Assembly: GCF_036311985.1 (NCBI RefSeq)
Contig: NZ_JAZDCJ010000050.1
Strand: one strand, 5' to 3'
DNA from: JAZDCJ01 sp036311985
GTDB taxonomy: Bacteria > Actinomycetota > Actinomycetes > Actinomycetales > Micrococcaceae
DNA length: 53,052 nt
Positions 8,263-16,267 of the stretch are shown here, piece by piece. The notes beneath the pieces are model-generated. The model was not told the DNA's origin. It worked only from the letters and a program-made list of their open reading frames with translations, and did not search any database. Both the position numbers and the translations under genes were made by a program. Within the stretch, counting starts at the first letter, position 1. Each line of letters begins with the position of its first letter.

Positions 8263-9108
8263 ATGGTCCGGAGTACGACGCCGGAGCCCGGCCACGGCGC
8301 GAACGGCCGGCCCGGGAACGGGGCCGGGGAGGCGGGCGGCGAGAACGGCGGAGCCCGCGGCGCCTCCGTGATCGTGAACGTCGTCGACGTGTTGCGGTGC
8401 TTCACCGTGGAGGCGCCGGTCCGCGGTGTCACCGAGATCGCGGGGGAGGTGGGACTTCACAAGTCCTCCGTCTCCCGCATCCTGGCCACGCTCGAACAGG
8501 AACGCATCGTGGAAAGGGACGAGGCGACGCGGAAGTACCGCTTGGGGCTGGGCCTCATCGCGGTCGCCGGCCCGCTGCTCGCCAACCTCGACGTCCGCCG
8601 GATCGCCTTCCCCGTGCTGGAGGAGCTGCGCGACTCCACGCGCGAGACCGTCGCGCTGACGGTGTGGGACGGGGCGGAGTCCATCTCCGTCGAACAGCTC
8701 GCGAGCCCGCGCCAGGTCAAGCACACCTCGCCGATGGGCAGCCGCTACGCGACGGGCCTGAGCGCCTCGGTCCAGGTGTTCCTGGCGCACGAGGACCCGG
8801 CCGACGTCGCGGCCCTGATCGCGGAGGGGTCCATCGAGTTCGAGTCCGGGGGCGCCGACGTCGCGGGCTATCGGGAGCGGCTCTCCGCGGTCCGCGCGGC
8901 CGGGAGCGCCGTCAACTACGGGGAGACCAGCGAGGACGAGGTCGGCGTCGCCGCTCCGGTGCGCGACCACCGTGGCACGGTGGTCGCGGCGGTCATGATC
9001 GCCGCCCCCCGCTACCGCGTCACCGAGGATGTGCTCGCCTCGCTCGCGGCCGCGTGCCGCCGCTCCGCCGAGGAGATCAGCGTCCGGCTCGGGGGAACCG
9101 CCGGCTGA
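8263..9108 (+). CDS. IclR-family regulator of the creatinine regulon
   Basis: Transcription factor of 281 residues. A Gly-rich tail is followed by a winged helix at about 36-100 (VIVNVVDVLRCFT, GVTEIAGEVGLHKSSVSRILATLEQE) and an IclR effector domain (SPMGSRYATGLSAS, EDEVGVAAPVRDHRGTVVAAVMIA). ATG 8263 follows AAAGGGA. It lies between creatinase and the ureohydrolase-TPP pair, and the GCAAC-type operators occur at the three neighbouring promoters. I infer it binds those sites, most likely as a repressor because they overlap the transcription starts. No GCAAC dyad is seen in front of its own gene, so it may be constitutive. Confidence 0.88.
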   Translation: MVRSTTPEPGHGANGRPGNGAGEAGGENGGARGASVIVNVVDVLRCFTVEAPVRGVTEIAGEVGLHKSSVSRILATLEQERIVERDEATRKYRLGLGLIAVAGPLLANLDVRRIAFPVLEELRDSTRETVALTVWDGAESISVEQLASPRQVKHTSPMGSRYATGLSASVQVFLAHEDPADVAALIAEGSIEFESGGADVAGYRERLSAVRAAGSAVNYGETSEDEVGVAAPVRDHRGTVVAAVMIAAPRYRVTEDVLASLAAACRRSAEEISVRLGGTAG

Positions 9109-9146
9109 GCCCGGGACCGCGGTCCGGGCCGCCCGGCGGGCGCGCC

Positions 9147-9175
9147 TTGACTGTAACGGGCGCCACAAATAGCAT
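9147..9175 (+). promoter_or_regulatory. Promoter of the ureohydrolase-TPP enzyme unit
   Basis: TTGACT (9147-9152) and TAGCAT (9170-9175) have a 17-bp spacer. As at the other two promoters of the island, a GCAAC element starts 5 nt after the -10. Confidence 0.65.
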
Positions 9176-9180
9176 TGGAG

Positions 9181-9215
9181 GCAACGCCTGTTTCATCACG
9201 AGCAACTACCGTTGC
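9181..9215 (+). promoter_or_regulatory. GCAAC-type operator, copy 3 (candidate IclR site)
   Basis: A degenerate dyad GCAAC (9181-9185)/GTTTC (9190-9194) is followed after 7 nt by a better dyad GCAACTACCGTTGC (9202-9215). The 7-nt distance between dyad and next half-site matches copies 1 and 2, but the dyad spacers here are 4 nt instead of 3. Confidence 0.6.
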
Positions 9216-9250
9216 CCGGCCGGGCACCCGCGGAACCGCACGGCGGTACC

Positions 9251-9270
9251 CGGGCCCCGGCGTCGTACCC
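9251..9270 (+). repeat. 20-bp interspersed repeat, copy A
   Basis: CGGGCCCCGGCGTCGTACCC lies in the untranslated leader of the ureohydrolase gene. A 19-bp core is identical at 38981-38999 and, inverted, at 41361-41380. Confidence 0.6.
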
Positions 9271-9286
9271 CTGCCGAGGAGAAGCC

Positions 9287-10333
9287 ATGGAAGAAATCCG
9301 CATCGAAGCCAACGGACACCTGGGGCCGATCGATTCCTCGCGCATCCCGCGCTTCGCCGGAGCCGCGAGCTACGCCCGCCTCCCGCGGCTGGACCAGGTC
9401 TCCGGCGCCGGCATCAAGGTGGTCGGCGTCCCGTTCGACGCCGGCGTCTCCTACCGCCCGGGCGCGCGCTTCGGCGCCAACCACGTCCGCGAGGCCTCCC
9501 GCCTGCTGCGCCCCTACAACCCGGCCCTGGACGTCTCGCCGTTCGAGGACGTGCAGGTGGCCGACGCCGGCGACATGGCCGTGAACCCGTTCAACGTCAA
9601 CGAGGCCATCGAGACCATCCAGGACAACGCCCTCGCGCTCACGGCCGACGGCTCGAGCCTCATGACGATCGGCGGCGACCACACGATCGCGCTGCCGCTG
9701 CTGCGCGCCGCCGCCGAGCGCGCCGGCCAGCCCGTCGCCATGCTGCACTTCGACGCCCACCTGGACACGTGGGACACCTACTTCGGCGCCGAATACACGC
9801 ACGGCACCCCGTTCCGCCGCGCGGTCGAGGAGGGCATCCTCGACACCGAGGCCATCAGCCACGTCGGCACCCGCGGCCCGCTCTACGGCAAGAAGGACCT
9901 CGAGGACGACCGCCGCTTCGGCTTCGGGATCGTCACGAGCTCCGACGTCTACTACCAAGGCGTCGCCGAGATCGTGGCCAAGCTGCGCGACCGGATCGGA
10001 AACCGTCCGCTCTACATCTCCGTCGACATCGACGTCCTCGACCCCGCGCACGCGCCCGGCACCGGCACGCCGGAGGCCGGCGGCATCACGAGCCGCGAGC
10101 TCCTGGAGATCCTGCGCGGCATGCGCGGCATGAACCTGGTCGGCGCCGACGTCGTCGAGGTCGCCCCGGCCTACGACCACGCCGAGCTCACCGGCGTCGC
10201 GGCCTCCCACGTCGCCTACGATCTGATCACCCTGATGGCCGACAAGCGCGCGGGGCAGAATGGGTACGACGCCGCTGCCTCCTCCGGCGCGCAGGGCGCC
10301 GGGGCCGCGGCCCTGGAAGAGGGCGTGAAGTAG
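9287..10333 (+). CDS. Agmatinase/ureohydrolase-family amidinohydrolase
   Basis: Mn2+-dependent hydrolase of 348 residues that removes urea from a guanidino compound. All metal-ligand motifs of the arginase/agmatinase family are present: GGDHTIALP (H132), HFDAHLDTWD (D156, H158, D160) and SVDIDVLDPAHAPGTGTPEAGG (D247, D249). ATG 9287 has GAGGAG upstream; a longer in-frame start at 9212 lies inside the operator and is rejected. The stop abuts the ATG of the TPP enzyme, so the two are translationally coupled. The shared operator with creatinase suggests a guanidino acid (guanidinoacetate, guanidinobutyrate, guanidinopropionate, methylguanidine) rather than agmatine; this is inference. The C-tail of about 30 residues is Ala/Gly-rich. 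Confidence 0.92.
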   Translation: MEEIRIEANGHLGPIDSSRIPRFAGAASYARLPRLDQVSGAGIKVVGVPFDAGVSYRPGARFGANHVREASRLLRPYNPALDVSPFEDVQVADAGDMAVNPFNVNEAIETIQDNALALTADGSSLMTIGGDHTIALPLLRAAAERAGQPVAMLHFDAHLDTWDTYFGAEYTHGTPFRRAVEEGILDTEAISHVGTRGPLYGKKDLEDDRRFGFGIVTSSDVYYQGVAEIVAKLRDRIGNRPLYISVDIDVLDPAHAPGTGTPEAGGITSRELLEILRGMRGMNLVGADVVEVAPAYDHAELTGVAASHVAYDLITLMADKRAGQNGYDAAASSGAQGAGAAALEEGVK

Positions 10334-12142
10334 ATGCAGACCCAGCAGAACCAGCCCGCCGAGGGTGCGGCCCCGGCGTCGTCCGGCGCCACCGCGTCCG
10401 CCGGGGCCGTCCGCAACGGCGGCGACCTGGTCATCGAAACGCTCGAGGCGCTTGGCGCCAAGACCGTCTTCGGGATCCCCGGCCAGCACGCGCTCGGCCT
10501 CTTCGACGCGCTCTCCCGCTCCTCGCTGCGCTTCGTGTCCTCCCGCGTGGAGAACAACTCCGCGTTCGCGGCCGACGGGTACTCCCGGGCCACGGGCGAG
10601 GTCGGCGTCCTGTTCCTCTCCACCGGGCCGGGCGCCCTGACCTCCCTCGCCGGGCTGCAGGAGGCCTACGCGACCGGCGTGCCGATGGTCGTCGTCGCGA
10701 GCCAGATCCCGCTCGACGGCCTCGGCGCCCGCCGCAAGGGCATGCTGCACCAGCTCGACGACCAGAAGGCCTCGGCCGCGAACGTCACCAAGAGCCAGCG
10801 CACCGTCCACCACGCCTCCGGCATCCCGTCCGCGATCCAGGACGCCTGGGCGGACGCCGTGACCGTGCCGCAGGGCCCCGTGTGGGTCGAGGTGCCGCAG
10901 GACGTACTGCTGGCCGAGGTCTTCGTCCCGCCGGTCTTCGACGCGCTCGCCGAGCCGTACGACCACCCGCCGCGCGTCGAGCTGATCCGCGAGGCCATGC
11001 GGTGGCTGTCCGTGGCCGAGCGGCCGGCGATCGTCGCCGGCGGCGGCGTGCGCCGTGCCGGTGCCGAGGCCGAGCTGCTCGCCGTGGCCGAAGGGCTGCG
11101 CGCCCCCGTGATCTGCTCGCCCGGCGGCAACGGCGCCTTCCCGTGGGAGCACCCGCTGAGCCTGCAGTCATGGGTCGAGGACCGGCACACCACCGAGGTG
11201 CTCGAGGACGCGGACGTGCTGATCGTCGTGGGTTCCTCCCTCGGCGAAGTCACGTCCAACTACTTCACGCTCAACCCGCGCGGCCGGATGATCCAGATCG
11301 ACGCCGAACCGCGGGTGCTCGAGTCCAACCGTCCCGCGCTCGGCATCCGGGCCGACGCGAAGTCCGCCCTGGCCTTCCTCGTCGACGGGCTGCGCCGCGT
11401 GGCGGAGGACCGCAACGGCCGCGCCCGCGGGGAGAACGAGGGCTTCGCCTCCGGGGTGGCCGAGGGCGACGCGCTCGTGGCGCTCGGGGGACACCGCAGC
11501 TGGCACGGCAAGTCGCCGGAGGACGTCGTCGCCCAGACCCTCGCCAAGGTCCGGGCCCGGCTCGATGCGCAGGACCTCGCCAAGGAGCAGGCGTTTATGG
11601 CGGACATCCGGGCCGCCGTCCCGGACTCGATGCAGACCTTCTGGGACATGACGATCGCCGCCTATTGGGGCTGGAGCTGCTGGGACTCCCGCGACGGGCA
11701 GTTCCACTCCGCCCAGGGCGCCGGTGGCCTCGGTTACGGGTTCCCCGCGGCGATCGGCGGTGCCGTGGGCCTCGCCGTGGCCGGGAAGACGGGGGTCGAC
11801 GGGCGCGTGCTCGCCGTCTCCGGCGATGGATCGTCGATGTACTCGATCTCCGAGCTCGCCACGGCCAGGCAGCACAACGTGCCCGTCACGTGGCTGATCG
11901 TCGACGACGGCGGCTACGGCATCCTGCGCGAATACATGGTGGGCGCATTTGGCAAGGCCACGGCGACGGAGTTGGCGCGGCCCGACTTCGTGGCGCTGGC
12001 CGAATCCTTCGGCGTGCCCGCGCGGCGCGTGGAGCCCGGAGACGTCAAGGGCGCCCTCGAGGAGGCCCTGGCCGCCGACGGCCCCAACGTCGTGGTGGTC
12101 GAGACCCTGCTGCAGATGTTCGCGCCGACGCACCTCGACTGA
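10334..12142 (+). CDS. Thiamine-diphosphate-dependent enzyme coupled to the ureohydrolase
   Basis: Product of 602 residues with the three-domain fold of acetolactate synthase/benzoylformate decarboxylase: a PYR domain with catalytic glutamate E73 in SRVENNSAFAADGYSR, a central Rossmann domain (about 225-365), and a PP domain with GDG at 497-499 and DDGGYG at 524-529. The ThDP motif normally ends in NN; here both positions are Asp (D524, D525). ALS-specific features are not evident, so the reaction may be a decarboxylation, lyase or ligation on a 2-oxo acid or aldehyde. The start codon directly follows the ureohydrolase stop. N2-(carboxyethyl)arginine synthase belongs to this superfamily and is clustered with a ureohydrolase in clavulanate producers, but the rest of that pathway is absent here. 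Confidence 0.85.
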   Translation: MQTQQNQPAEGAAPASSGATASAGAVRNGGDLVIETLEALGAKTVFGIPGQHALGLFDALSRSSLRFVSSRVENNSAFAADGYSRATGEVGVLFLSTGPGALTSLAGLQEAYATGVPMVVVASQIPLDGLGARRKGMLHQLDDQKASAANVTKSQRTVHHASGIPSAIQDAWADAVTVPQGPVWVEVPQDVLLAEVFVPPVFDALAEPYDHPPRVELIREAMRWLSVAERPAIVAGGGVRRAGAEAELLAVAEGLRAPVICSPGGNGAFPWEHPLSLQSWVEDRHTTEVLEDADVLIVVGSSLGEVTSNYFTLNPRGRMIQIDAEPRVLESNRPALGIRADAKSALAFLVDGLRRVAEDRNGRARGENEGFASGVAEGDALVALGGHRSWHGKSPEDVVAQTLAKVRARLDAQDLAKEQAFMADIRAAVPDSMQTFWDMTIAAYWGWSCWDSRDGQFHSAQGAGGLGYGFPAAIGGAVGLAVAGKTGVDGRVLAVSGDGSSMYSISELATARQHNVPVTWLIVDDGGYGILREYMVGAFGKATATELARPDFVALAESFGVPARRVEPGDVKGALEEALAADGPNVVVVETLLQMFAPTHLD

Positions 12143-12144
12143 GC

Positions 12145-12343
12145 GACGGCCCGCGCCGTGTCGCGCGTCGACTGACCGGCCCGCGCCATGATGGGCGCAG
12201 TCCGTTGGTCCGGCCCGGGCCATGATGCGCGTCGACTCTTGGGCCAGCTCATCGCGGTGACCTGGGTCGACTGTGCAACCGGCCCGCGCCGTGGTGGACG
12301 CAGCCCGATGGTCCGGCCAGCACATCGCCAGCGCGCACGCCCG
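12145..12343 (+). repeat. Degenerate tandem array, about six units of 29-35 bp
   Basis: Within the 423-bp gene-free gap 12143-12565, related units begin near 12145, 12174, 12207, 12241, 12275 and 12310. Their core resembles CCGGCCCGCGCCATGATG followed by GCGCGTCGACT. Two adjacent units are exactly 34 bp and a third 35 bp. Units differ at many positions, so this is an old array. No protein-coding signal is seen. Confidence 0.6.
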
Positions 12344-12355
12344 CCGTTCGCCTAC

Positions 12356-12423
12356 CGAACATGGACGCTTTCACTGGGGCATGACGATAAATTGTCATGC
12401 CCCAGTGAAAGCGTCCATGTTCG
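12356..12423. repeat. Perfect 30-bp-arm palindrome
   Basis: Arms 12356-12385 and 12394-12423 are perfectly complementary, with an 8-nt AT-rich centre (GATAAATT) that can itself add two or three pairs. It begins CGAACATGGACGCTTTCACT on both strands. It lies between the 34-bp array and the next gene and has no T-run. It could terminate transcription in both directions or be a dispersed REP-like element. Confidence 0.8.
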
Positions 12424-12565
12424 TGCCGGGCCGACTGGTGGTGGTGGGTTCGTGTGTGGCCGATCTGGCCTCCACAGAACCGCTGCATTGATCCGTTGGC
12501 CCCAACTGTCCACACGACCCGCTCGACCCGATGTCGCCCACGTCTGGGGCTGAAACGGTGGCGGC

Positions 12566-13552
12566 ATGACTTCCGAGAGCCGCCAGTCGTCGACCGCCAA
12601 CGCCAGCCCACCAGTCGACCGCCCATCGCCTGTCGACGACGCGGTCAACCGGTTGACGACGTGGAGGCAGCTCAGGATCGGCGGGATGAGCCAGGACGAA
12701 CTGCGCGACAGCCTCGCTCAAGGCGGCCTGGTGCGGGTCCGCTCGGGCATCTACCTCCCCGGAGCGGTGGCGTCGGAATTGGCCGCGTGGGACAGGGACC
12801 TCGTGGCGATCCACGCGCACGCCATGGCCTCCCGCGGTCGATGTGTGTTCGTCCTCGCGTCGGCGGCGAGGTTGTGGGGTCTCGACGTCTGGGGCGCAGG
12901 GAACGAGATCCACGTCGCGCAATCCGGCCGCGCCGTGGCCCAGGGCAAGGGAAGGGGCCTCGTCAGGCATCAGATGGACGTGGACCCGGCTTTTATTCGG
13001 ACGGTGTCGGGGCTTCAGCTCACCTCCGCGGCACGCACGACGGCCGACGCGCTGCGGCTGCTGGACACAACGAGCGCGGTGGTCCTGGCCGACTCCGCGC
13101 TGAGGGCCGGCGTCGCGCTGGACGACATCGCTGGACATCTCGAATCGGCGCGGGGCCGTCGCGGTGCCGTCCGGGCCCGGGAGCGTCTCGCGCTGGCCGA
13201 TGCCGCGTCGGAGTCGGTGGCCGAGGGCCGCCTGCGCATGATGCTGCACTCCTGGGGTTACCCGCCGCCCGTCCTCCAACACCAGGTGATCGTTGCCGGC
13301 CAACGGTATCGCCTGGACTTCGCATGGCCCGAAGCCGGCCTCGGGCTGGAGGTCCACGGCAACGGCAAGTACTTCATGGAGAAGCCAACGGGGGACAAGC
13401 TGCTCCAGGAACGCAAGCGTGAGGCGCGCCTCAGGGAGGCCGGGGTCTCCGTCCTCAATGTCTGGTGGGAGCAGCTGGGGCAGCCCGAACTCCGCGAGCG
13501 GATCGGATCGCATGTGGCGCCGTTGATCCGCGGTCGTCGTCTGACGGTTTGA
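12566..13552 (+). CDS. AbiEi-like HTH plus DUF559 (Vsr-like) nuclease-fold protein
   Basis: Product of 328 residues. Residues about 25-110 look like the AbiEi-type winged-helix domain (GMSQDELRDSLAQGGLVRVRSGIYLP). The last 110 residues look like DUF559, a very-short-patch-repair-like PD-(D/E)xK fold, with SVAEGRLRMMLHSWG, YRLDFAWPEAGLGLEVHGNGKY, a basic helix (LLQERKREARLREAG) and a closing VLNVWWEQLG strand. The acidic residues in LDFAW and LEVHG fit the active site. No partner toxin is adjacent. Such fusions are frequent in actinomycetes and their function is not established. No clear ribosome site precedes the ATG. Confidence 0.75.
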   Translation: MTSESRQSSTANASPPVDRPSPVDDAVNRLTTWRQLRIGGMSQDELRDSLAQGGLVRVRSGIYLPGAVASELAAWDRDLVAIHAHAMASRGRCVFVLASAARLWGLDVWGAGNEIHVAQSGRAVAQGKGRGLVRHQMDVDPAFIRTVSGLQLTSAARTTADALRLLDTTSAVVLADSALRAGVALDDIAGHLESARGRRGAVRARERLALADAASESVAEGRLRMMLHSWGYPPPVLQHQVIVAGQRYRLDFAWPEAGLGLEVHGNGKYFMEKPTGDKLLQERKREARLREAGVSVLNVWWEQLGQPELRERIGSHVAPLIRGRRLTV

Positions 13553-13683
13553 GGCCTCGGCGGTGAAGCCCGGCGTTGACGAACCTGCCCTGCCGTCGCC
13601 GTGCCCGTCGCCGACCCGGCTCTCGCCGTTGACGTCCGCAGGCCACCGCCGCTCGCCCGGCGTGACCCGGATCACCACGGCGT

Positions 13684-13697
13684 AGCATGGCGCCATG
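13684..13697 (+). promoter_or_regulatory. Leaderless-type promoter of the FAD dehydrogenase gene
   Basis: TAGCAT (13684-13689) is followed after 5 nt by ATG 13695, in the string TAGCATGGCGCCATGG. This spacing puts the transcription start at or next to the start codon, and no Shine-Dalgarno sequence is present. A near-identical TAGCATGGCG string precedes the sugar porter at 39362. Confidence 0.45.
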
Positions 13698-15392
13698 GAC
13701 ACCTCCCGCCATGACACCTCCCCCGACGACCCCTCCCGCGCAGAGACCTCCTTCGACGTGATCGTCGTCGGCGCCGGGCTGGCGGGCCTGGTCGCCGCCA
13801 CCGAGGCCGCCGACGCTGGCCGCCGCGTCCTGCTGATCGACCAGGAGGGCCGGCAGAACCTCGGCGGCCAGGCCTGGTGGAGCTTCGGCGGGCTGTTCCT
13901 CGTCGACAGTTCCGAGCAGCGGCGCCTGCGCGTGAAGGACTCCGTGGACCTCGCACTGCAGGACTGGTTCGGCACGGCCGGCTTCGACCGGCCAGAGGAC
14001 CATTGGCCGCGCGAGTGGGCCACCGCCTATGTCCACTGGGCCGCCGGCCCGAAGCGGGAGTGGCTGCACGGCCTCGGCGTGCGCTTCTTCCCCGTCGTCG
14101 GCTGGGCGGAGCGGGGTGGCCACGGCGCGGACGGCCCCGGCAACTCGGTCCCGCGCTTCCACATCACGTGGGGCACGGGCCCCGGGCTCGTCGAGCCGTT
14201 CGCGAACAAGGCCCTGCAGGCCGTCGCCGACGGGCGGCTCACCGTGCGCTGGCGGCACCGCCTCGACGCCCTCGTGCTGCAGGATGGCGCCGTCGTCGGC
14301 GTCAGGGGCGCGGTCCTGGAGGGTACGACGGCGGGGCGCGGCGCCCCGAGCAGCCGCACCCCGGTGGGGGAATTCGAGTACCGGGCATCCGGCGTCGTCA
14401 TCGCGACGGGCGGGATCGGAGGCGACCTGGAGAAGGTGCGCGCCGCCTGGCCCGGGCGTCTCGGGACGCCGCCGGAACGCATGGTCGCGGGAGTTCCCGC
14501 GCACGTCGACGGACGGGGACTGGACATCGCGGTGGAGGCCGGCGGACGGATCATCAACGGCGACAGGATGTGGCACTACACGGAGGGCCTCGCGAACTGG
14601 GACCCCGTCTGGAAGGACCACGGGATCCGGATCCTGCCCGGGCCGAGCTCGATGTGGTTCGACGCCGCGGGGGAGCGGCTGCCCGCTCCGCTGTGGCCCG
14701 GATTCGACACGCTCGGCACGCTCGAGCACCTGATGCGGGGCGGGCACGGGTACTCCTGGTTCGTGCTGAACCGGAGGATCATCGGCAAGGAGTTCGCCCT
14801 GTCCGGGTCCGAGCAGAACCCGGATCTCACCGGCAAGGACGTGCGGGCCGTCCTGCGCCGCGCCCGGGTCGACGTGCCCGGACCGGTGCAGGCGTTCCTG
14901 GACCACGGCGAGGACTTCGTGCAGGCGGACACGGTGGAGGAACTCGTCGCCCGCATGAACGCGCTCGCCGGGAACACGCTGCTCGATCCGGCCCGGATCA
15001 AGGAGCAGATCACGGCCCGCGACCGGGAGGCCGGCAACGGCTTCGGCAAGGACGGGCAGCTGGCGGCGGTGCGGGCCGCGCGCGGATACCTCGGCGACAA
15101 GCTCGTGCGGACCGTGGCGCCCCACCGCATCCTGGACCCGGCGGCCGGACCACTCATCGCGGTGCGGCTGAACATCCTCACGCGCAAGAGCCTCGGCGGC
15201 CTCGAGACGGACCTGCGTTCCCGCGTCCTCGCGCCAGGCGGCGCGACGGTTCCCGGGTTGTACGCGGCGGGCGAGGCGGCCGGCTTCGGCGGCGGTGGGA
15301 TCCACGGCTACCGCGCCCTCGAGGGGACGTTCCTCGGCGGTTGCCTCTTCAGCGGCCGCGCCGCGGGCCGGGCGGCGGCCTCCGGGGACTGA
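13695..15392 (+). CDS. FAD-binding dehydrogenase (COG3573/ketosteroid-dehydrogenase-like)
   Basis: Flavoprotein of 565 residues. The N-terminal dinucleotide fold is FDVIVVGAGLAGLVAATEA with the acidic end of strand 2 at VLLIDQE. It continues with NLGGQAWWSFGGLF and a second FAD-contact block near the C-terminus (GLYAAGEAAGFGGGGIHGYRALEGTFLGG). This arrangement is typical of fumarate-reductase/3-ketosteroid-1-dehydrogenase-type proteins annotated as FAD-binding dehydrogenase. The true substrate cannot be told from sequence. It appears to be a single-gene unit, with the next gene on its own 142 bp later. Confidence 0.82.
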   Translation: MDTSRHDTSPDDPSRAETSFDVIVVGAGLAGLVAATEAADAGRRVLLIDQEGRQNLGGQAWWSFGGLFLVDSSEQRRLRVKDSVDLALQDWFGTAGFDRPEDHWPREWATAYVHWAAGPKREWLHGLGVRFFPVVGWAERGGHGADGPGNSVPRFHITWGTGPGLVEPFANKALQAVADGRLTVRWRHRLDALVLQDGAVVGVRGAVLEGTTAGRGAPSSRTPVGEFEYRASGVVIATGGIGGDLEKVRAAWPGRLGTPPERMVAGVPAHVDGRGLDIAVEAGGRIINGDRMWHYTEGLANWDPVWKDHGIRILPGPSSMWFDAAGERLPAPLWPGFDTLGTLEHLMRGGHGYSWFVLNRRIIGKEFALSGSEQNPDLTGKDVRAVLRRARVDVPGPVQAFLDHGEDFVQADTVEELVARMNALAGNTLLDPARIKEQITARDREAGNGFGKDGQLAAVRAARGYLGDKLVRTVAPHRILDPAAGPLIAVRLNILTRKSLGGLETDLRSRVLAPGGATVPGLYAAGEAAGFGGGGIHGYRALEGTFLGGCLFSGRAAGRAAASGD

Positions 15393-15534
15393 AGGGCGGC
15401 TGGGACGGCATCTGACAGGCGGCGTTTTCATCGAGTGAATGCATGATCAGCGGTGGTTCTCTGCCTAAACTGGGGCTTCCACGTCATTCGTCTCGCCGTG
15501 CGCACCGGTGCGCGGCTTCTCCAGGGGGAAACCA

Positions 15535-16233
15535 ATGTCAGATCCCAACGTCCCGCAGTACCCGGGCCAGGGCCAGGCCGCGGCCGGCCAGGGCCCCTAC
15601 GAGGCGCCCGGCCAGCAGGGCCAGTTCCAGCAGCAGGGCCAGTACGCACAGCCGGGGCAGTACCCGAACTGGGAGCAGCAGCAGCCGGCGAAGGCGACGG
15701 GATTGACCATCGCCGCGCTGGTCATCGGCATCGTCGCCCTGGTCCTGTCCTTCATCCCGATCTTCGGCATGATCTCGTTCGTCCTCGGCCCGCTCGCCGT
15801 GGTGCTGGGCATCGTCGGCCTCGTGAAGAAGCGCCCCAAGAAGGGCTTCTCCATCACGGGCATCATCACGGGTGTCCTGGCGCTCATCATGGCGATCGTC
15901 TGGGCCGTGGTCTCGTTCTTCGCGGCCTCCGTCCTGACCACGGGCGGCGACAGCGCCAGCTACACCTTCGAGGCCACCTCGGAGGGCTCCGCCAGCTACG
16001 GCTACATCGGCACGAGCATCGAGGACGTCCACGACGGACTGCTTGCCCCGGGAGAGACCTTCTCCGAGCAGGTCGAAGCCAGCACGATCCTGGGCAGCGT
16101 CTTCGTCATGAACGCACCGGGCGAGACCGGCAGCGTCGGTTGCGTCATCCGCGACGCCGACGGCGCAGTGGTGTCCGAGTCCACCGTCGAGGGCGAGGGC
16201 GCCGAGGCCACCTGCTCGGTCCTGGGCGGCTGA
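15535..16233 (+). CDS. DUF4190-type membrane protein with extracellular domain
   Basis: Product of 232 residues. A Gln/Gly/Pro-rich cytoplasmic tail (about 1-58) is followed by two membrane helices (ATGLTIAALVIGIVALVLSF and SITGIITGVLALIMAIVWAV) with KKRPKKG between them. A C-terminal domain of about 95 residues has two Cys (GCVIRD, ATCSVLGG), probably outside the membrane. ATG 15535 is preceded by CAGGGGGA; an in-frame ATG at 15508 is less likely. Function unknown. It is convergent with the flavoprotein gene of the polyketide operon. Confidence 0.8.
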   Translation: MSDPNVPQYPGQGQAAAGQGPYEAPGQQGQFQQQGQYAQPGQYPNWEQQQPAKATGLTIAALVIGIVALVLSFIPIFGMISFVLGPLAVVLGIVGLVKKRPKKGFSITGIITGVLALIMAIVWAVVSFFAASVLTTGGDSASYTFEATSEGSASYGYIGTSIEDVHDGLLAPGETFSEQVEASTILGSVFVMNAPGETGSVGCVIRDADGAVVSESTVEGEGAEATCSVLGG

Positions 16234-16267
16234 CCCGGGCCCGACCCGCGCACACCTCGGCGGCCGC

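Noticed and set aside
9287..12142. Clavulanate-type biosynthetic cluster (carboxyethylarginine synthase plus amidinohydrolase)
   Set aside because: Beta-lactam synthetase, clavaminate synthase and other pathway genes are absent, and the regulon operator links the pair to creatinine catabolism. Kept only as an analogy.
12356..12423. Phage or integrase attachment site
   Set aside because: No tRNA, integrase or second copy is visible; the structure is a long hairpin, not an att core.
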